Both the position numbers and the translations under genes were made by a program. Of a stretch of 64,000 bases of DNA, positions 43,521-52,457 are shown piece by piece. The DNA is taken from positions 62,001 through 126,000 of the forward strand of contig JAKSKX010000003.1 in NCBI GenBank assembly GCA_024401535.1, written 5' to 3'. The notes beneath the pieces are model-generated. The model made no database searches, was not told the origin of the DNA, and saw only the letters and a list, made by a program, of their open reading frames with translations. Each line of letters begins with the position of its first letter. The stretch's first letter is position 1. This DNA is from Paludibacteraceae bacterium (GTDB lineage Bacteria > Bacteroidota > Bacteroidia > Bacteroidales > Paludibacteraceae).

Positions 43521-43979
43521 TTACAAAGTAATTGGCACCTCTCTCTTGATGCTCATATCAAGAGAAATTAGAGTCTCTGTTGAAGTCACGCCCTTGATGC
43601 TTTGAATCTTTCCATTCAACAGTTCCATCAAGTCCTCGTTGTCACGAGCATACAGCTTGACCATCATTGTGTAAGGACCTGTAGTAAAGTGGCACTCTAC
43701 CACCTCAGGAATCTTGTCCAACTCAGGAACTACATCTGCATACATAGATCCCTTCTCAAGCTTGATACCGATATAGGTACAAGTCTGATACCCCAAAGTC
43801 TTGGGATTAACATGATAACCCGAACCCACAATCACACCCATGTCAATCAAACGCTGAACACGCTGGTGGATAGCGGCTCTTGAAACCTCGCAATCCTCTG
43901 CTATATCTTTGAACGGAATACGAGCATTCTTGGTAATTATATCAAGAATTTGTCTATCCAATTCATCTATCTTTTCCAT
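43521..43979 (-). CDS. Lrp/AsnC family transcriptional regulator
   Basis: The 152-residue product has an N-terminal winged helix-turn-helix (ELDRQILDIITKNARIPFKDIAEDCEVSRAAIHQRVQRLIDMGVI) and a C-terminal amino-acid-sensing RAM domain (about 65-150). It probably responds to an amino acid. It has its own -7 element 30 bases upstream and precedes cysS, so it may be transcribed with it. The target genes are unknown. Confidence 0.93.
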   Translation of the reverse strand: MEKIDELDRQILDIITKNARIPFKDIAEDCEVSRAAIHQRVQRLIDMGVIVGSGYHVNPKTLGYQTCTYIGIKLEKGSMYADVVPELDKIPEVVECHFTTGPYTMMVKLYARDNEDLMELLNGKIQSIKGVTSTETLISLDMSIKREVPITL

Positions 43980-44008
43980 CGACTCTTATAATTTTTCTAT
44001 AATTAAGG

Positions 44009-44016
44009 CAAAATTA
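44009..44016 (-). promoter_or_regulatory. Lrp gene promoter -7 element
   Basis: The minus strand reads TAATTTTGCC, matching TAnnTTTG, 29 bases upstream of the Lrp start. Confidence 0.7.
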
Positions 44017-44092
44017 TAATTTTTTGTAACACATTGTATCGGAAATCACAAAAAAACGACACAAATGACATATTTATGTTACAAAACTACCA

Positions 44093-44698
44093 TTATAACT
44101 TAATTTTTGATAACGCCTTCATTAAGTCTTGAGGGGATATCACCTCTCCAGACTTTACGAATAAAGTTGCTATTTCAGTCCTACTTCCCATACTTATATC
44201 AACACCTGCTTCCTTGTATGCTCGCCAGACAAATTCTGTGCAGTACAGTTTATCGTCGTTGTCCAAATCGTAGTCATGGTCGAACATACACCCTTCATTA
44301 AATTTTCTCAAGCCATATTCAGCTGCGCAGCTTGCCAATGAGTCATTACAGACAACCTTAAAGAACCCGGTTCTCTGCGCCCTATCCTCACAAAGGAAAG
44401 ATTCTATATTCTCGCAAACCATACTGTCATTTTTGTTCTCTTCAGGAACAGCATGGACAACTTTCAGAGTGTCGCCAAACCAAACCATTATACCAACATG
44501 CGAGAAGCCACATTGTTCTCCGGTGCTTTTAACAAAACGGCTTTCTACAGACCTGCCAAGTCTGAACACTAAGTCTCCATTTCTTATTGAATCCTTGGGG
44601 ATACGAAAGTCACAGACATCATCACTATACCTCTTTGAACAGCAAAAGAAAGAAAAGAAGAAAGAGGCAATTAAAAAATATTCAATTACCTCTTTCAT
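44093..44698 (-). CDS. YiiX/YebB-like permuted papain-fold hydrolase
   Basis: The 201-residue product has an N-terminal hydrophobic export signal with a possible lipobox (FFCCS). A permuted NlpC/P60-like domain follows: NGDLVFRLG near the start, His67 in FSHVGIMVW, and Cys153 in LYCTEFVWRAYKEAG. These are the catalytic pair of the YiiX-type enzymes, which act on lipid or peptide amide bonds in the envelope. The substrate is unknown. It lies 22 bases after pgk with no clear terminator between, so read-through from pgk is possible. Confidence 0.85.
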   Translation of the reverse strand: MKEVIEYFLIASFFFSFFCCSKRYSDDVCDFRIPKDSIRNGDLVFRLGRSVESRFVKSTGEQCGFSHVGIMVWFGDTLKVVHAVPEENKNDSMVCENIESFLCEDRAQRTGFFKVVCNDSLASCAAEYGLRKFNEGCMFDHDYDLDNDDKLYCTEFVWRAYKEAGVDISMGSRTEIATLFVKSGEVISPQDLMKALSKIKL

Positions 44699-44720
44699 AA
44701 TATCAAGTATCTAAAACAGA

Positions 44721-45998
44721 TTACTTACGAATAGCTGCGATACCTGGAAGCTCCTTACCCTCCATGTACTCAAGCATAGCACCACCACCAGTTGACACGT
44801 AAGAAACCTTGTCAGCAAGGTTGTTCTTGTTGATAGCAGCAACAGAGTCACCACCACCGATTAGTGAGTAAGCACCCTTAGCAGTAGCAGCAGCAACAGC
44901 CTTAGCGATTGCAGTTGTACCAGCAGCGAACTTATCGAACTCGAATACACCCATAGGTCCGTTCCAGATCAAAGTCTTAGAGTTCTCGATAACCTTCTGG
45001 AAGTTAGCAATAGACTTAGAAGCGATATCAAGACCCATCCAACCGTCAGGAGTCTGGTCGATAGCTGACTCCTTAGTTGCAGCGTCCTTGTCGAACTTGT
45101 CAGCGTTCAAAGCATCTACTGGAAGAAGTAGGTTAACACCCTTAGCCTTAGCCTTAGCGATGATGTCAAGAGCAAGGTCAAGCTTGTCATTCTCACATAG
45201 AGAATTACCGATGTTACCACCCTGAGCCTTAACGAATGTGTAAGCCATACCACCACCGATGATAAGGTTCTCTACACGGTCAAGAAGGTTAGTGATGATA
45301 TTGATCTTGTCAGATACCTTAGAACCACCCATGATAGCTGTGAAGCCTTCCTTCTTAGCAGCAAGAACACCGTCCATAGCCTTAAGCTCCTTGTTGATCA
45401 AGAAACCGAACATCTTCTTGTCCTCAGCGAACTCGTCAGCGATAACAGCAGTAGAAGCGTGCTTTCTGTGAGCTGTACCGAATGCGTCGTTAACGTAAAC
45501 CTCAGCGTAAGAAGCGAGCTTCTTGGCGAAAGCCTTTTGCTCAGCCTTCATAGCCTTCTTTGCAGCCTCATACTCAGGAGCGTCCTTCTCGATACCTCTT
45601 GGCTTACCCTCCTCCTCTGCGTAGTAGCGAAGGTTCTGAAGCAATAGGATCTCACCCATCTTCAAATCTGCAGCAGCCTGAGCAGCGTTAGCAGCGTCAT
45701 CAGCGAACTTGATAGATGCTACACCAAACTCCTTAGTGTACTTCTCGATAGCTGAAACGATCTGCTTTAGAGAGAACTTAGGGTCACCCTCCTGTGGGTT
45801 AACATTCTTTGGCTTACCCATGTGAGACATCAAGATAGCTGCACCACCGTCAGCGATGATCTTCTTGATTGTAGGTAGAGCACCACGAATACGAGTATCA
45901 TCACTTACTGCACCTGTCTCCTTATTCAATGGAACATTGAAGTCCACACGAACGATTGCCTTCTTACCAGCAAAGTTAAAATTGTCAATTAGTTGCAT
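44721..45998 (-). CDS. pgk: Phosphoglycerate kinase
   Basis: Pgk makes ATP from 1,3-bisphosphoglycerate. The 425-residue product has [59 protein letters not shown], the nucleotide-binding GGGMAYTF, and near the end [11 protein letters not shown] and [22 protein letters not shown]. Length is typical for Bacteroidales. It has its own -7 element 45 bases upstream. Codon use is among the most biased in the window. Confidence 0.97.
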   Translation of the reverse strand: MQLIDNFNFAGKKAIVRVDFNVPLNKETGAVSDDTRIRGALPTIKKIIADGGAAILMSHMGKPKNVNPQEGDPKFSLKQIVSAIEKYTKEFGVASIKFADDAANAAQAAADLKMGEILLLQNLRYYAEEEGKPRGIEKDAPEYEAAKKAMKAEQKAFAKKLASYAEVYVNDAFGTAHRKHASTAVIADEFAEDKKMFGFLINKELKAMDGVLAAKKEGFTAIMGGSKVSDKINIITNLLDRVENLIIGGGMAYTFVKAQGGNIGNSLCENDKLDLALDIIAKAKAKGVNLLLPVDALNADKFDKDAATKESAIDQTPDGWMGLDIASKSIANFQKVIENSKTLIWNGPMGVFEFDKFAAGTTAIAKAVAAATAKGAYSLIGGGDSVAAINKNNLADKVSYVSTGGGAMLEYMEGKELPGIAAIRK

Positions 45999-46042
45999 AA
46001 TTTCTTAATGTATATAATTATACGTATTTTCTTGATTTGATG

Positions 46043-46050
46043 CAAAGTTA
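46043..46050 (-). promoter_or_regulatory. pgk promoter -7 element
   Basis: The minus strand reads TAACTTTGCATC, matching TAnnTTTG. Confidence 0.75.
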
Positions 46051-46135
46051 TGTTTTATTCTTTAAATCTCAAACAAAAAGAGACTTTTTTGAGATTTTTT
46101 AGACTTTCTTCACAACTTGTCGGCATCAGCCAGCT

Positions 46136-47296
46136 TTACATATTGATTGGCATCAACAAGCACAATCTCTCGTAGTTTGTTGATGTCGAAGGAGTCTCTG
46201 CATCCTCGTCCTTGCTCTCTGCCTCCTGATAGATTGGCTCGAACACGATGCCCTTTGTCAAAACATCCACCTTCATGATGATGTCCTGAGTGTCCATGTT
46301 GCTCAAAATCTCAGTTAGGAATGTTGACTTGAAGCCGATGTCGAATGGATCGCCGTCCAACGAGCAAGAGATATGGTCCTCTGAATTCAATCCCTGAGTT
46401 GTGTCGCGGCTTACCAAATGAATATCTCCGGCAGTAATACCAAGAGTCACCAAGTTTGTCGCCTGATCCTGGAACGGAGAAATTGCACGGATAGCATAGA
46501 TCAAATCCGAACGGTTGATTACTACACTTCTCGATATGTTTGTAGGAATAGCATTGCGCACATTCGGATACTTACCCTCCACCTGGCGAACTGTAATGAC
46601 AGAATCACCAAGAGCGAACATGATGTTTGTAGAGTCGAATGTCACAACAACATCCTCGCCCTCCTTTGAAAGCAAAGCCTTCAACAAAGAGGAACCCTTT
46701 GCAGGAAGAACAACCTGAGTGTCACCTGTTGAAGACACTACGGGAACTGTAATCTCGCTCAACTTGAACGAGTCTGTACCTGTCATTCTCAACGAGTTGC
46801 CGAACACCTCCATGTTCAATCCCATCACGATTGGACGCTGAACATTTGTAGAAGCGGCAAACACTGTATTTGATATTGCTGCCGAAAAATGATTTGGCAA
46901 CACTGTGAAGCTCTGGGCATCCTCAGCCATCTGCTTTGGCATAGGGAACGCAGACGCATCCATACCATTGAACGAGCTCTTATAGCTTCCTGAAGTAATC
47001 TCTACAAACTGGCTATCCACATTAACAGATATAGAAACTGTCTTTCCAGCCAAGTTCTTGAACGTATCCATAACAAGACGAGCGGGCATTGCTATGCTCA
47101 AGTCCCCTTCTGACTCGACAACGCTCATCTTTGTCTGCATACTGTTGTCAGAGTCCGAAGCGACAAGCTCCAGCTCCATACCTCTAAGGTTGAACAACAC
47201 ACAGTCCAAGATAGGAAGAGAATTCTTTGAAGCCATAATGCGGCTTACCATCGAAACATGCTGATAAAGCAAGTCACCATTAACGGTAAATTTCAT
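46136..47296 (-). CDS. dnaN: DNA polymerase III sliding clamp subunit beta
   Basis: DnaN encircles DNA and tethers polymerase III. The 386-residue protein has the three-fold repeat of clamp domains: MKFTVNGDLLYQHVSMVSRIMASKNSLPILDCVL, then LVMDTFKNLAG, SSFNGMDASAFP, FAASTNVQRPIVMGLNMEV, and VRQVEGKYPNVRNAIP in the central domain. It ends in a shortened CLLMPINM, slightly unlike the usual LMPMRL. It is not next to dnaA or recF. A -7 element lies 76 bases upstream. Confidence 0.96.
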   Translation of the reverse strand: MKFTVNGDLLYQHVSMVSRIMASKNSLPILDCVLFNLRGMELELVASDSDNSMQTKMSVVESEGDLSIAMPARLVMDTFKNLAGKTVSISVNVDSQFVEITSGSYKSSFNGMDASAFPMPKQMAEDAQSFTVLPNHFSAAISNTVFAASTNVQRPIVMGLNMEVFGNSLRMTGTDSFKLSEITVPVVSSTGDTQVVLPAKGSSLLKALLSKEGEDVVVTFDSTNIMFALGDSVITVRQVEGKYPNVRNAIPTNISRSVVINRSDLIYAIRAISPFQDQATNLVTLGITAGDIHLVSRDTTQGLNSEDHISCSLDGDPFDIGFKSTFLTEILSNMDTQDIIMKVDVLTKGIVFEPIYQEAESKDEDAETPSTSTNYERLCLLMPINM

Positions 47297-47372
47297 ATAT
47301 TCTTATTCTTTAAAATTTCAAATAAATAATCATTGTCCGCAGACATCATCACGCTATGCGCGAACGTAACTG

Positions 47373-47380
47373 CAAAGATA
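47373..47380 (-). promoter_or_regulatory. dnaN promoter -7 element
   Basis: The minus strand reads TATCTTTGCAG, matching TAnnTTTG. Confidence 0.7.
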
Positions 47381-47466
47381 AAACTAAATTTCTGTACTTT
47401 ACTGAGATTTGTGTAGGTTTTTATCAACAAGTTAAAGGTTAGTAATCAACATTCAAAAAAACAAAA

Positions 47467-47489
47467 GGAGTCTCAAAAGCGAAACTCCT
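47467..47489 (-). terminator. Terminator after tRNA-Gly
   Basis: Short arms AGGAGT and ACTCCT enclose 11 bases, and on the minus strand TTTTGTTTTTTTG follows. The element lies just downstream of the tRNA gene. Confidence 0.75.
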
Positions 47490-47496
47490 ATATTTG

Positions 47497-47569
47497 AGCG
47501 GAAGACGGGGTTCAAACCCGCGACCCACAGCTTGGAAGGCTATTGCTCTATCAACTGAGCTACTTCCGC
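47497..47569 (-). tRNA. tRNA-Gly (anticodon TCC)
   Basis: This 73-base gene has acceptor stem GCGGAAG with CTTCCGC, an AGCTCAGTTGATAGAG D arm, anticodon stem ATAGC/GCTGT (one A-T, T-G pair noted) with loop CTTCCAA (anticodon TCC), T arm GGGTTTGAACCC and discriminator U. The 3' CCA is not encoded; CAA follows, so CCA must be added enzymatically, unlike the tRNA-Arg gene at 12707-12783. Confidence 0.96.
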
Positions 47570-47605
47570 ATCATTGCCTGCAACCTTTATTTCCCGATTG
47601 CGATG

Positions 47606-47613
47606 CAAAATTA
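47606..47613 (-). promoter_or_regulatory. tRNA-Gly promoter -7 element
   Basis: The minus strand reads TAATTTTGCATCGC, identical through the discriminator to the tRNA-Arg promoter at 12816-12823, and lies 36 bases upstream of the tRNA. Confidence 0.75.
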
Positions 47614-47702
47614 GCACTTTTTCTAACACCCTCCAAATTTTATCGGAGATATTTTTACAAAATCTTCATAATAAACTGAGTTTCCGATAAATAAAATTTG
47701 GC

Positions 47703-48509
47703 TTACTGCTTATTCTTTACTACAGCTCGAACCTTGCATAATGAATAAAACTCACTTTCATAAGTTCCCACAGGGTTATACATATTCTGGTCACCATCAG
47801 AATCTGAATAATTCGAATCGTCAATCAGTTGTAGTACATCTACATGAGTAACATCTTCACTCCAATAGTACGATGAACACAAATAATCCTCACTGCCAGC
47901 AAAAATAAAGAATATCGAATTACCGTTAGGGCCAGTTGCTTTATACCCAGAAAATCGTTGATGTGCGTTGTCTAACAAGCTCCATTCACACTTTTCTACA
48001 AGTTCTTCAACTTGAGCCCTTGTTGGCATACACCAATTTTCTCCCATATTTTGCGTCGCCGCATCATATTTCGGAGTAAGTACACTATCAACAACAACAC
48101 CTTTCTCCACCATCTCGTCGTGCGAGAGGATTTCCCATTCACTTACATATGCGTATGTTCTGATGGGTTCCTCCTTATAGCCTTTCGTTTCTCCCCAATA
48201 GAAAAATTCACCTTTCTCGAACGGAGAATCTGCACCTAAATCAGCATACGCCCAAAGAGTTCCGCTTGGCAATCCCAAATCCACAGCCTTATGAGAACCT
48301 ACTACAACATACGCAACAGAATCTAATCGTACTATTTCTGTTGTATCTGCCACTCTTGCCACATAAGTCTCTTGAATAGGTCTATACAAGGCAGAAATAG
48401 AGTCGCTGTTGTCTTTCTCTACATCCTTCTCTTTTATCTCATTCTTTTCAACGTTTGAACATGCTGAAAAGAACACTGCCAAACCTAAAATATAATTCGT
48501 GAACTTCAT
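47703..48509 (-). CDS. FISUMP-type lipoprotein
   Basis: The 268-residue product has a lipoprotein signal (KFTNYILGLAVFFSACSN). A charged linker and a FISUMP-type domain follow: SHKAVDLGLPSGTLWAYADLGA, FFYWGETKGY, NMGENWCMPTRAQVEELVEKCEW, GPNGNSIFFIFAGSED and SSYYWSEDV. A 22-codon upstream extension is open but crosses the -7 element at 48534-48541, so the MKFT start is used. It is paralogous to the protein at 24925-25611. Its function is not established; the acidic linker after the Cys suggests surface display. Confidence 0.78.
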   Translation of the reverse strand: MKFTNYILGLAVFFSACSNVEKNEIKEKDVEKDNSDSISALYRPIQETYVARVADTTEIVRLDSVAYVVVGSHKAVDLGLPSGTLWAYADLGADSPFEKGEFFYWGETKGYKEEPIRTYAYVSEWEILSHDEMVEKGVVVDSVLTPKYDAATQNMGENWCMPTRAQVEELVEKCEWSLLDNAHQRFSGYKATGPNGNSIFFIFAGSEDYLCSSYYWSEDVTHVDVLQLIDDSNYSDSDGDQNMYNPVGTYESEFYSLCKVRAVVKNKQ

Positions 48510-48533
48510 ACCTTTTTTATTTAGAATATGACG

Positions 48534-48541
48534 CAAAGATA
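48534..48541 (-). promoter_or_regulatory. Promoter -7 element of the FISUMP lipoprotein gene
   Basis: The minus strand reads TATCTTTGCGTC, 24 bases upstream of the chosen start. Confidence 0.7.
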
Positions 48542-48575
48542 TACAAGAGACCTCAAAGAAACAAGTATAACACAA

Positions 48576-48960
48576 ACAAAATCAGCTAAAAAGGTTAACA
48601 AATGTTAAAGTAGCTTTCCTAACAACACAAGGGAAAACTGACTTTGACTATACAAAAAAAACTAAAATATTGGTAGAATTCAGACAAATCCCTATACATT
48701 TTTAACCATAGACACTTTAACTCAACTCAAACAAACTGATTTTAAAATTATATGTGAAACTTAAGCGGAATGTAACTTGAAATTTATATGGATGCTGAAT
48801 CGAAATAACTAAAGAATAGCTATATTTGGCAATATGACTTTAAATGAATTAGGTTAAACAAAAAACAAAAGGCCTATCATCGGATTTCCTCATGAAGTGA
48901 AATTCCAACAATAAGCCTTTATTTCTATTAAGGTGCAAAACACACCTTTAGTTTTATTGA
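48576..48960. other. Intergenic region downstream of glmS
   Basis: This 385-base AT-rich stretch has no protein-coding gene. It holds the glmS terminator (about 48868-48935) and a plus-strand TATATTTG element at 48821-48828 that could start a short RNA ending at the same hairpin, antisense to the 3' end of the glmS transcript. Confidence 0.5.
48868..48925. terminator. Long imperfect hairpin, glmS terminator
   Basis: The arms AAAGGC and GCCTTT enclose a second, imperfect stem (GGATTTCC region with GGAATTTC). On the minus strand it is followed by TTTTGTTTTTTG, and on the plus strand by TTATTTCTATT, so it can act in both directions. Confidence 0.6.
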
Positions 48961-50808
48961 CTATTCAACTGTTACGCTCTTAGCCAAATTTCGTGGCTGG
49001 TCAACATTGCAGCCCTTGACAACAGCTATGTGATATGCAAGAAGCTGTAGCGGAATAGAGGCAAGGATAGGCACTAGGCACTCCTCGGTAGAAGGAATCT
49101 CGATAACAAAGTCAGCAAGTTTCTTTACAACCTCGTCACCTTCTGTAACGATAGCGATAACCTTACCCTTACGAGCCTTAATCTCCTGAATGTTGCTTAC
49201 AACCTTCTCGAACATTCCCGCATTAGTTGCGATAACAACCACCGGCATCTCCTCGTTAATCAATGCGATAGGTCCGTGCTTCATCTCTGCTGCTGCGTAC
49301 CCCTCAGCATGAATGTAGGAAATCTCCTTTAGCTTCAAAGCTCCCTCAAGAGCGATTGGGAAGTTATAGCCACGACCCAAATAAATGAAGTTAGTGGCAT
49401 AAGTAAACATACGAGAGAAGTAACCGATTTCCTCGTTCTGCTTCAAAATTTCAGCAATCTTGTCAGGAATATTCTGCATCTCACGAATGATAGATGTGTA
49501 TCTGTCGTCTGTGATTGTCTTCTTCTCCTTCGCAAAAGCCAAAGCAAGAAGAATAAGAACAAGCGCCTGGGCTGTGAATGCCTTTGTTGAAGCAACACCA
49601 ATTTCAGGACCTACGTGAGTATAGCAGCCTGCGTCTGTAGCACGGGCAATACTACTTCCAACCACATTACAGATTCCGAACACAAAAGCTCCGGACTTCT
49701 TGGCAAGCTCGATAGCGGCCAATGTGTCTGCGGTTTCTCCAGACTGAGAGATTGCAATAACAATGTCGTTACTTGTAATTACAGGGTTTCTGTATCTGAA
49801 CTCAGAAGAATACTCCACTTCAACCGGGATTCTGGCGAACTCCTCGATAGCATACTTTCCAATCAAAGCGGCATGCCAACTGGTTCCACAGGCGGTGATT
49901 ACAATTCTGTTTGCATTTAGGAATTTCTCCTTATGGTCAAAGAATCCGGAAAGGGCGATATTGTTCAAATCCACATTTACACGACCGCTCATTGAATCCT
50001 TGATAGTCTTTGTCTGCTCAAAAATCTCCTTAAGCATGAAATGAGGGAAACTACCCTTCTCCAACTCGGACAAACTCATCTCCAACTCCATGATTTCAGG
50101 AGTTTTCTCTACGTTAGCGATTGTCTTGATCTTTAGGTTCTTGCCTTTGGTTATGATTGCAATCTCCTCGTCACCGACATACACCACCTTGTTTGTGTAC
50201 TCGATGATAGGTGTTGCATCGGAAGCAAGAAAATAGTCGTCATCTTGTCCAATACCAATAACGAGCGGACTACTCTTTCTTGCAGCAATTATAGTCTCGG
50301 GATGTCCCTTCTCAAGAACTGCGATTGCATACGCACCGACAACCTGGCTCAAGGCAAGCTGAACAGCAGTGCAAAGATCTGTTTTGTGAAGGTCCTTTAC
50401 ATACTCAATAAGTTGTATCAGGACCTCAGTATCTGTTGAACTCCTGAATGAATAGCCGTGAGCTATCAACTGCTCCTTCAATACGGCATAGTTCTCGATA
50501 ATACCGTTGTGAATAAGAGCAAGATTCTCGCTCTGCGAATAGTGAGGATGCGCATTCTTGTCGTCAGGCTCTCCGTGAGTGGCCCAACGAGTATGAGCAA
50601 TACCTATACAACCAGAAGTATCTTTGTCTCGGGCGTAGCGCTCCAAGTCTATTACCTTTCCTTTTGTCTTGTAAACATTAAGGTCTCCATTATCGTTAAT
50701 CAGCGCAACTCCGGCACTGTCATAACCTCTGTACTCTAGTCTCTGAAGTCCTTTTATCAAAATAGGATATGCGTTTCTATCTCCTATGTAGCCAACGATT
50801 CCGCACAT
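48961..50808 (-). CDS. glmS: Glutamine-fructose-6-phosphate aminotransferase
   Basis: GlmS makes glucosamine 6-phosphate for cell-wall and LPS synthesis. The 615-residue product begins at the nucleophile Cys2 (MCGIVGYIGDRNAYPILIKGLQRLEYRGYDSAG). The glutaminase domain has HTRWATHG and HPHYS, and two SIS sugar-isomerase domains follow (ITACGTSWHAALIGKYAIEE, IAISQSGETADT, RGYNFPIALEGALKLKE, AAEMKHGPIALI). It ends NLAKSVTVE as usual. No GlmS ribozyme is present in the 160-base upstream region. Confidence 0.97.
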   Translation of the reverse strand: MCGIVGYIGDRNAYPILIKGLQRLEYRGYDSAGVALINDNGDLNVYKTKGKVIDLERYARDKDTSGCIGIAHTRWATHGEPDDKNAHPHYSQSENLALIHNGIIENYAVLKEQLIAHGYSFRSSTDTEVLIQLIEYVKDLHKTDLCTAVQLALSQVVGAYAIAVLEKGHPETIIAARKSSPLVIGIGQDDDYFLASDATPIIEYTNKVVYVGDEEIAIITKGKNLKIKTIANVEKTPEIMELEMSLSELEKGSFPHFMLKEIFEQTKTIKDSMSGRVNVDLNNIALSGFFDHKEKFLNANRIVITACGTSWHAALIGKYAIEEFARIPVEVEYSSEFRYRNPVITSNDIVIAISQSGETADTLAAIELAKKSGAFVFGICNVVGSSIARATDAGCYTHVGPEIGVASTKAFTAQALVLILLALAFAKEKKTITDDRYTSIIREMQNIPDKIAEILKQNEEIGYFSRMFTYATNFIYLGRGYNFPIALEGALKLKEISYIHAEGYAAAEMKHGPIALINEEMPVVVIATNAGMFEKVVSNIQEIKARKGKVIAIVTEGDEVVKKLADFVIEIPSTEECLVPILASIPLQLLAYHIAVVKGCNVDQPRNLAKSVTVE

Positions 50809-50850
50809 ATAGTATTATTTTTGATTACTTTATTTTGCACAAACTGACTG

Positions 50851-50858
50851 CAAAAATA
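50851..50858 (-). promoter_or_regulatory. glmS promoter -7 element
   Basis: The minus strand reads TATTTTTG, matching TAnnTTTG, 42 bases upstream of the start. Confidence 0.6.
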
Positions 50859-50893
50859 CACATTTTTGCATATTAAAGATGTATTTTTTTAGT

Positions 50894-50929
50894 AAAAAGA
50901 GAGGATTTAATGTATAAACCCTCTCTTTT
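50894..50929 (-). terminator. Terminator after the DUF5723 gene
   Basis: A 10-bp stem (AAAAGAGAGG and complement, arms about 50895-50904 and 50920-50929) has an inner TTTA/TAAA extension. On the minus strand it is followed by TTTTTAC. It lies 39 bases beyond the DUF5723 stop. Confidence 0.85.
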
Positions 50930-50967
50930 ATGAATTATTTTACAAACATACTCGTTGGAAAGAAATC

Positions 50968-52446
50968 TTACTGTTCAACAACCTCAACAGTCGTTTCAGC
51001 CGCAGCCTTTCTGCCTGAACGCCTGTCTTCCTTAGCACGAACAGCGATATTGAATCCCATAGCAAAGTTCACATGACTCGTTCTTAGAGGAACAGAAACG
51101 GACTCTCCCTTGGCAAATCTCAAAGGAATCTGATCAAGAACCATGAACCAGTTGAAAGCACCAAGACTTAGGTTCATTCCTGCGCCAATGTTGCTCCAGT
51201 ATCCGTCCAACAAAGAATAGGACAAAGACATTGAGAACACTCTCCAAGGCTTGAAGTTGGCAGACAGCATCAACTCCTCTGAAACTTTTGAGTAGTCAAA
51301 TCTTGTCTTTGACAACAAACCGAAAGTAGTCTTGTTGTCCCATATTCCATACTCGCCGCCAATCAAAATCTTTGGCGCAGTACGATAGCCAAAAGAAGAT
51401 GATTTGGAATTTACATGATACATATCGGAAAGCATGTCCTCATACTTGTCGAAATATTCATCAAAATCCTTATCTTCGTTAATGTCATACTCCAAACCAT
51501 CGAACACAAAATCCCCATCTTTGCTGAAAGAATGAACATTCTTCCTATACTTCACGCCACCCAAGTCAAGGACAGAAGCAGACAAAGTGATATTGTCACT
51601 GAACTTATAAGTAGCACCCAGGTCTGCGGCAAATCCTTTTCCAGAAACTGCTGACATACCATCAGTCTCGAACTCTATGTCATCTACAGTTCCATCCTCA
51701 TTTGCCTTTACGTCAAGTCCAGGAGCCGACACATATAAATCTGCATCTCCCGAAAGTTCCCATCTGTCCTTACTCATTGTTAATCCGACACCACTGAAGT
51801 CAGTCTTGACAGCTCCATGTCCTAGCAACAACTTAAGTTTGGCTCCGAAAGTCCACTTTTCGCTATAGTCGTAAGCATACCCGAAGGCAAGTTCTGTATA
51901 GGCATTGGCACCTACGAACAGATTGCTGAAGTCCATCTTCTGAACTGTATTGTCACCCTTTAGCTCTCCTTCAAGAACTGACTTGAAAAAGGCTTTAGGC
52001 ATATATGTCTGAACATCAGATCTTGTATTGATGGCAAACGAAGCGTATGAATTAGGTCTGACTCTCATTCCGAAAGAAAGCAGCTGAACATTGAAGTCAG
52101 CACCTACGTTCAAACCTCGCTTAACCTGGTCAAGGAACTGCTGGCGACCATCTGTCCACTCCGGATGAAGGAACAATACAGTTGTGTTCTTTCCGTCAAC
52201 CATCTTTGGCTGATAGATATCCTTGAATGTCAAAGTATTATTACCAACACCGAACTTAATCAACGACAATCCTGGAATAGAGACGTTAATCTTTTCCATA
52301 GGAGTGAACGATGGATTCAATGTATGACGCAAAGGATTCTTGTCCATGAAATATGCTGTTAAAGGCATTTGCTGCGCACATGCAGCAACTGCACTCATAA
52401 AGCCAAATAATAAAGCAAATATCTTAGATTTCATTGTCATTGTCAT
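50968..52446 (-). CDS. DUF5723 family outer-membrane protein
   Basis: The 492-residue product has a signal peptide and a body of regular amphipathic beta strands with frequent aromatic ends, as in outer-membrane barrels. It begins with QMPLTAYFMDKNPLRHTLNPSFTPMEKINVSIPGLS, the DUF5723 opening. Internal ATGs at codons 3 and 5 are alternative starts; codon 5 gives a cleaner signal peptide. It lies 11 bases after the lipoprotein gene at 52458-54164, and the two form an operon. Transport or envelope structure is possible, but its function is unknown. Confidence 0.82.
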   Translation of the reverse strand: MTMTMKSKIFALLFGFMSAVAACAQQMPLTAYFMDKNPLRHTLNPSFTPMEKINVSIPGLSLIKFGVGNNTLTFKDIYQPKMVDGKNTTVLFLHPEWTDGRQQFLDQVKRGLNVGADFNVQLLSFGMRVRPNSYASFAINTRSDVQTYMPKAFFKSVLEGELKGDNTVQKMDFSNLFVGANAYTELAFGYAYDYSEKWTFGAKLKLLLGHGAVKTDFSGVGLTMSKDRWELSGDADLYVSAPGLDVKANEDGTVDDIEFETDGMSAVSGKGFAADLGATYKFSDNITLSASVLDLGGVKYRKNVHSFSKDGDFVFDGLEYDINEDKDFDEYFDKYEDMLSDMYHVNSKSSSFGYRTAPKILIGGEYGIWDNKTTFGLLSKTRFDYSKVSEELMLSANFKPWRVFSMSLSYSLLDGYWSNIGAGMNLSLGAFNWFMVLDQIPLRFAKGESVSVPLRTSHVNFAMGFNIAVRAKEDRRSGRKAAAETTVEVVEQ

Positions 52447-52457
52447 TTTACAGTTAA

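Noticed and set aside
50809..50967. Possible glmS ribozyme upstream of glmS
   Set aside because: The interval is too short and contains only a promoter element and the DUF5723 terminator.
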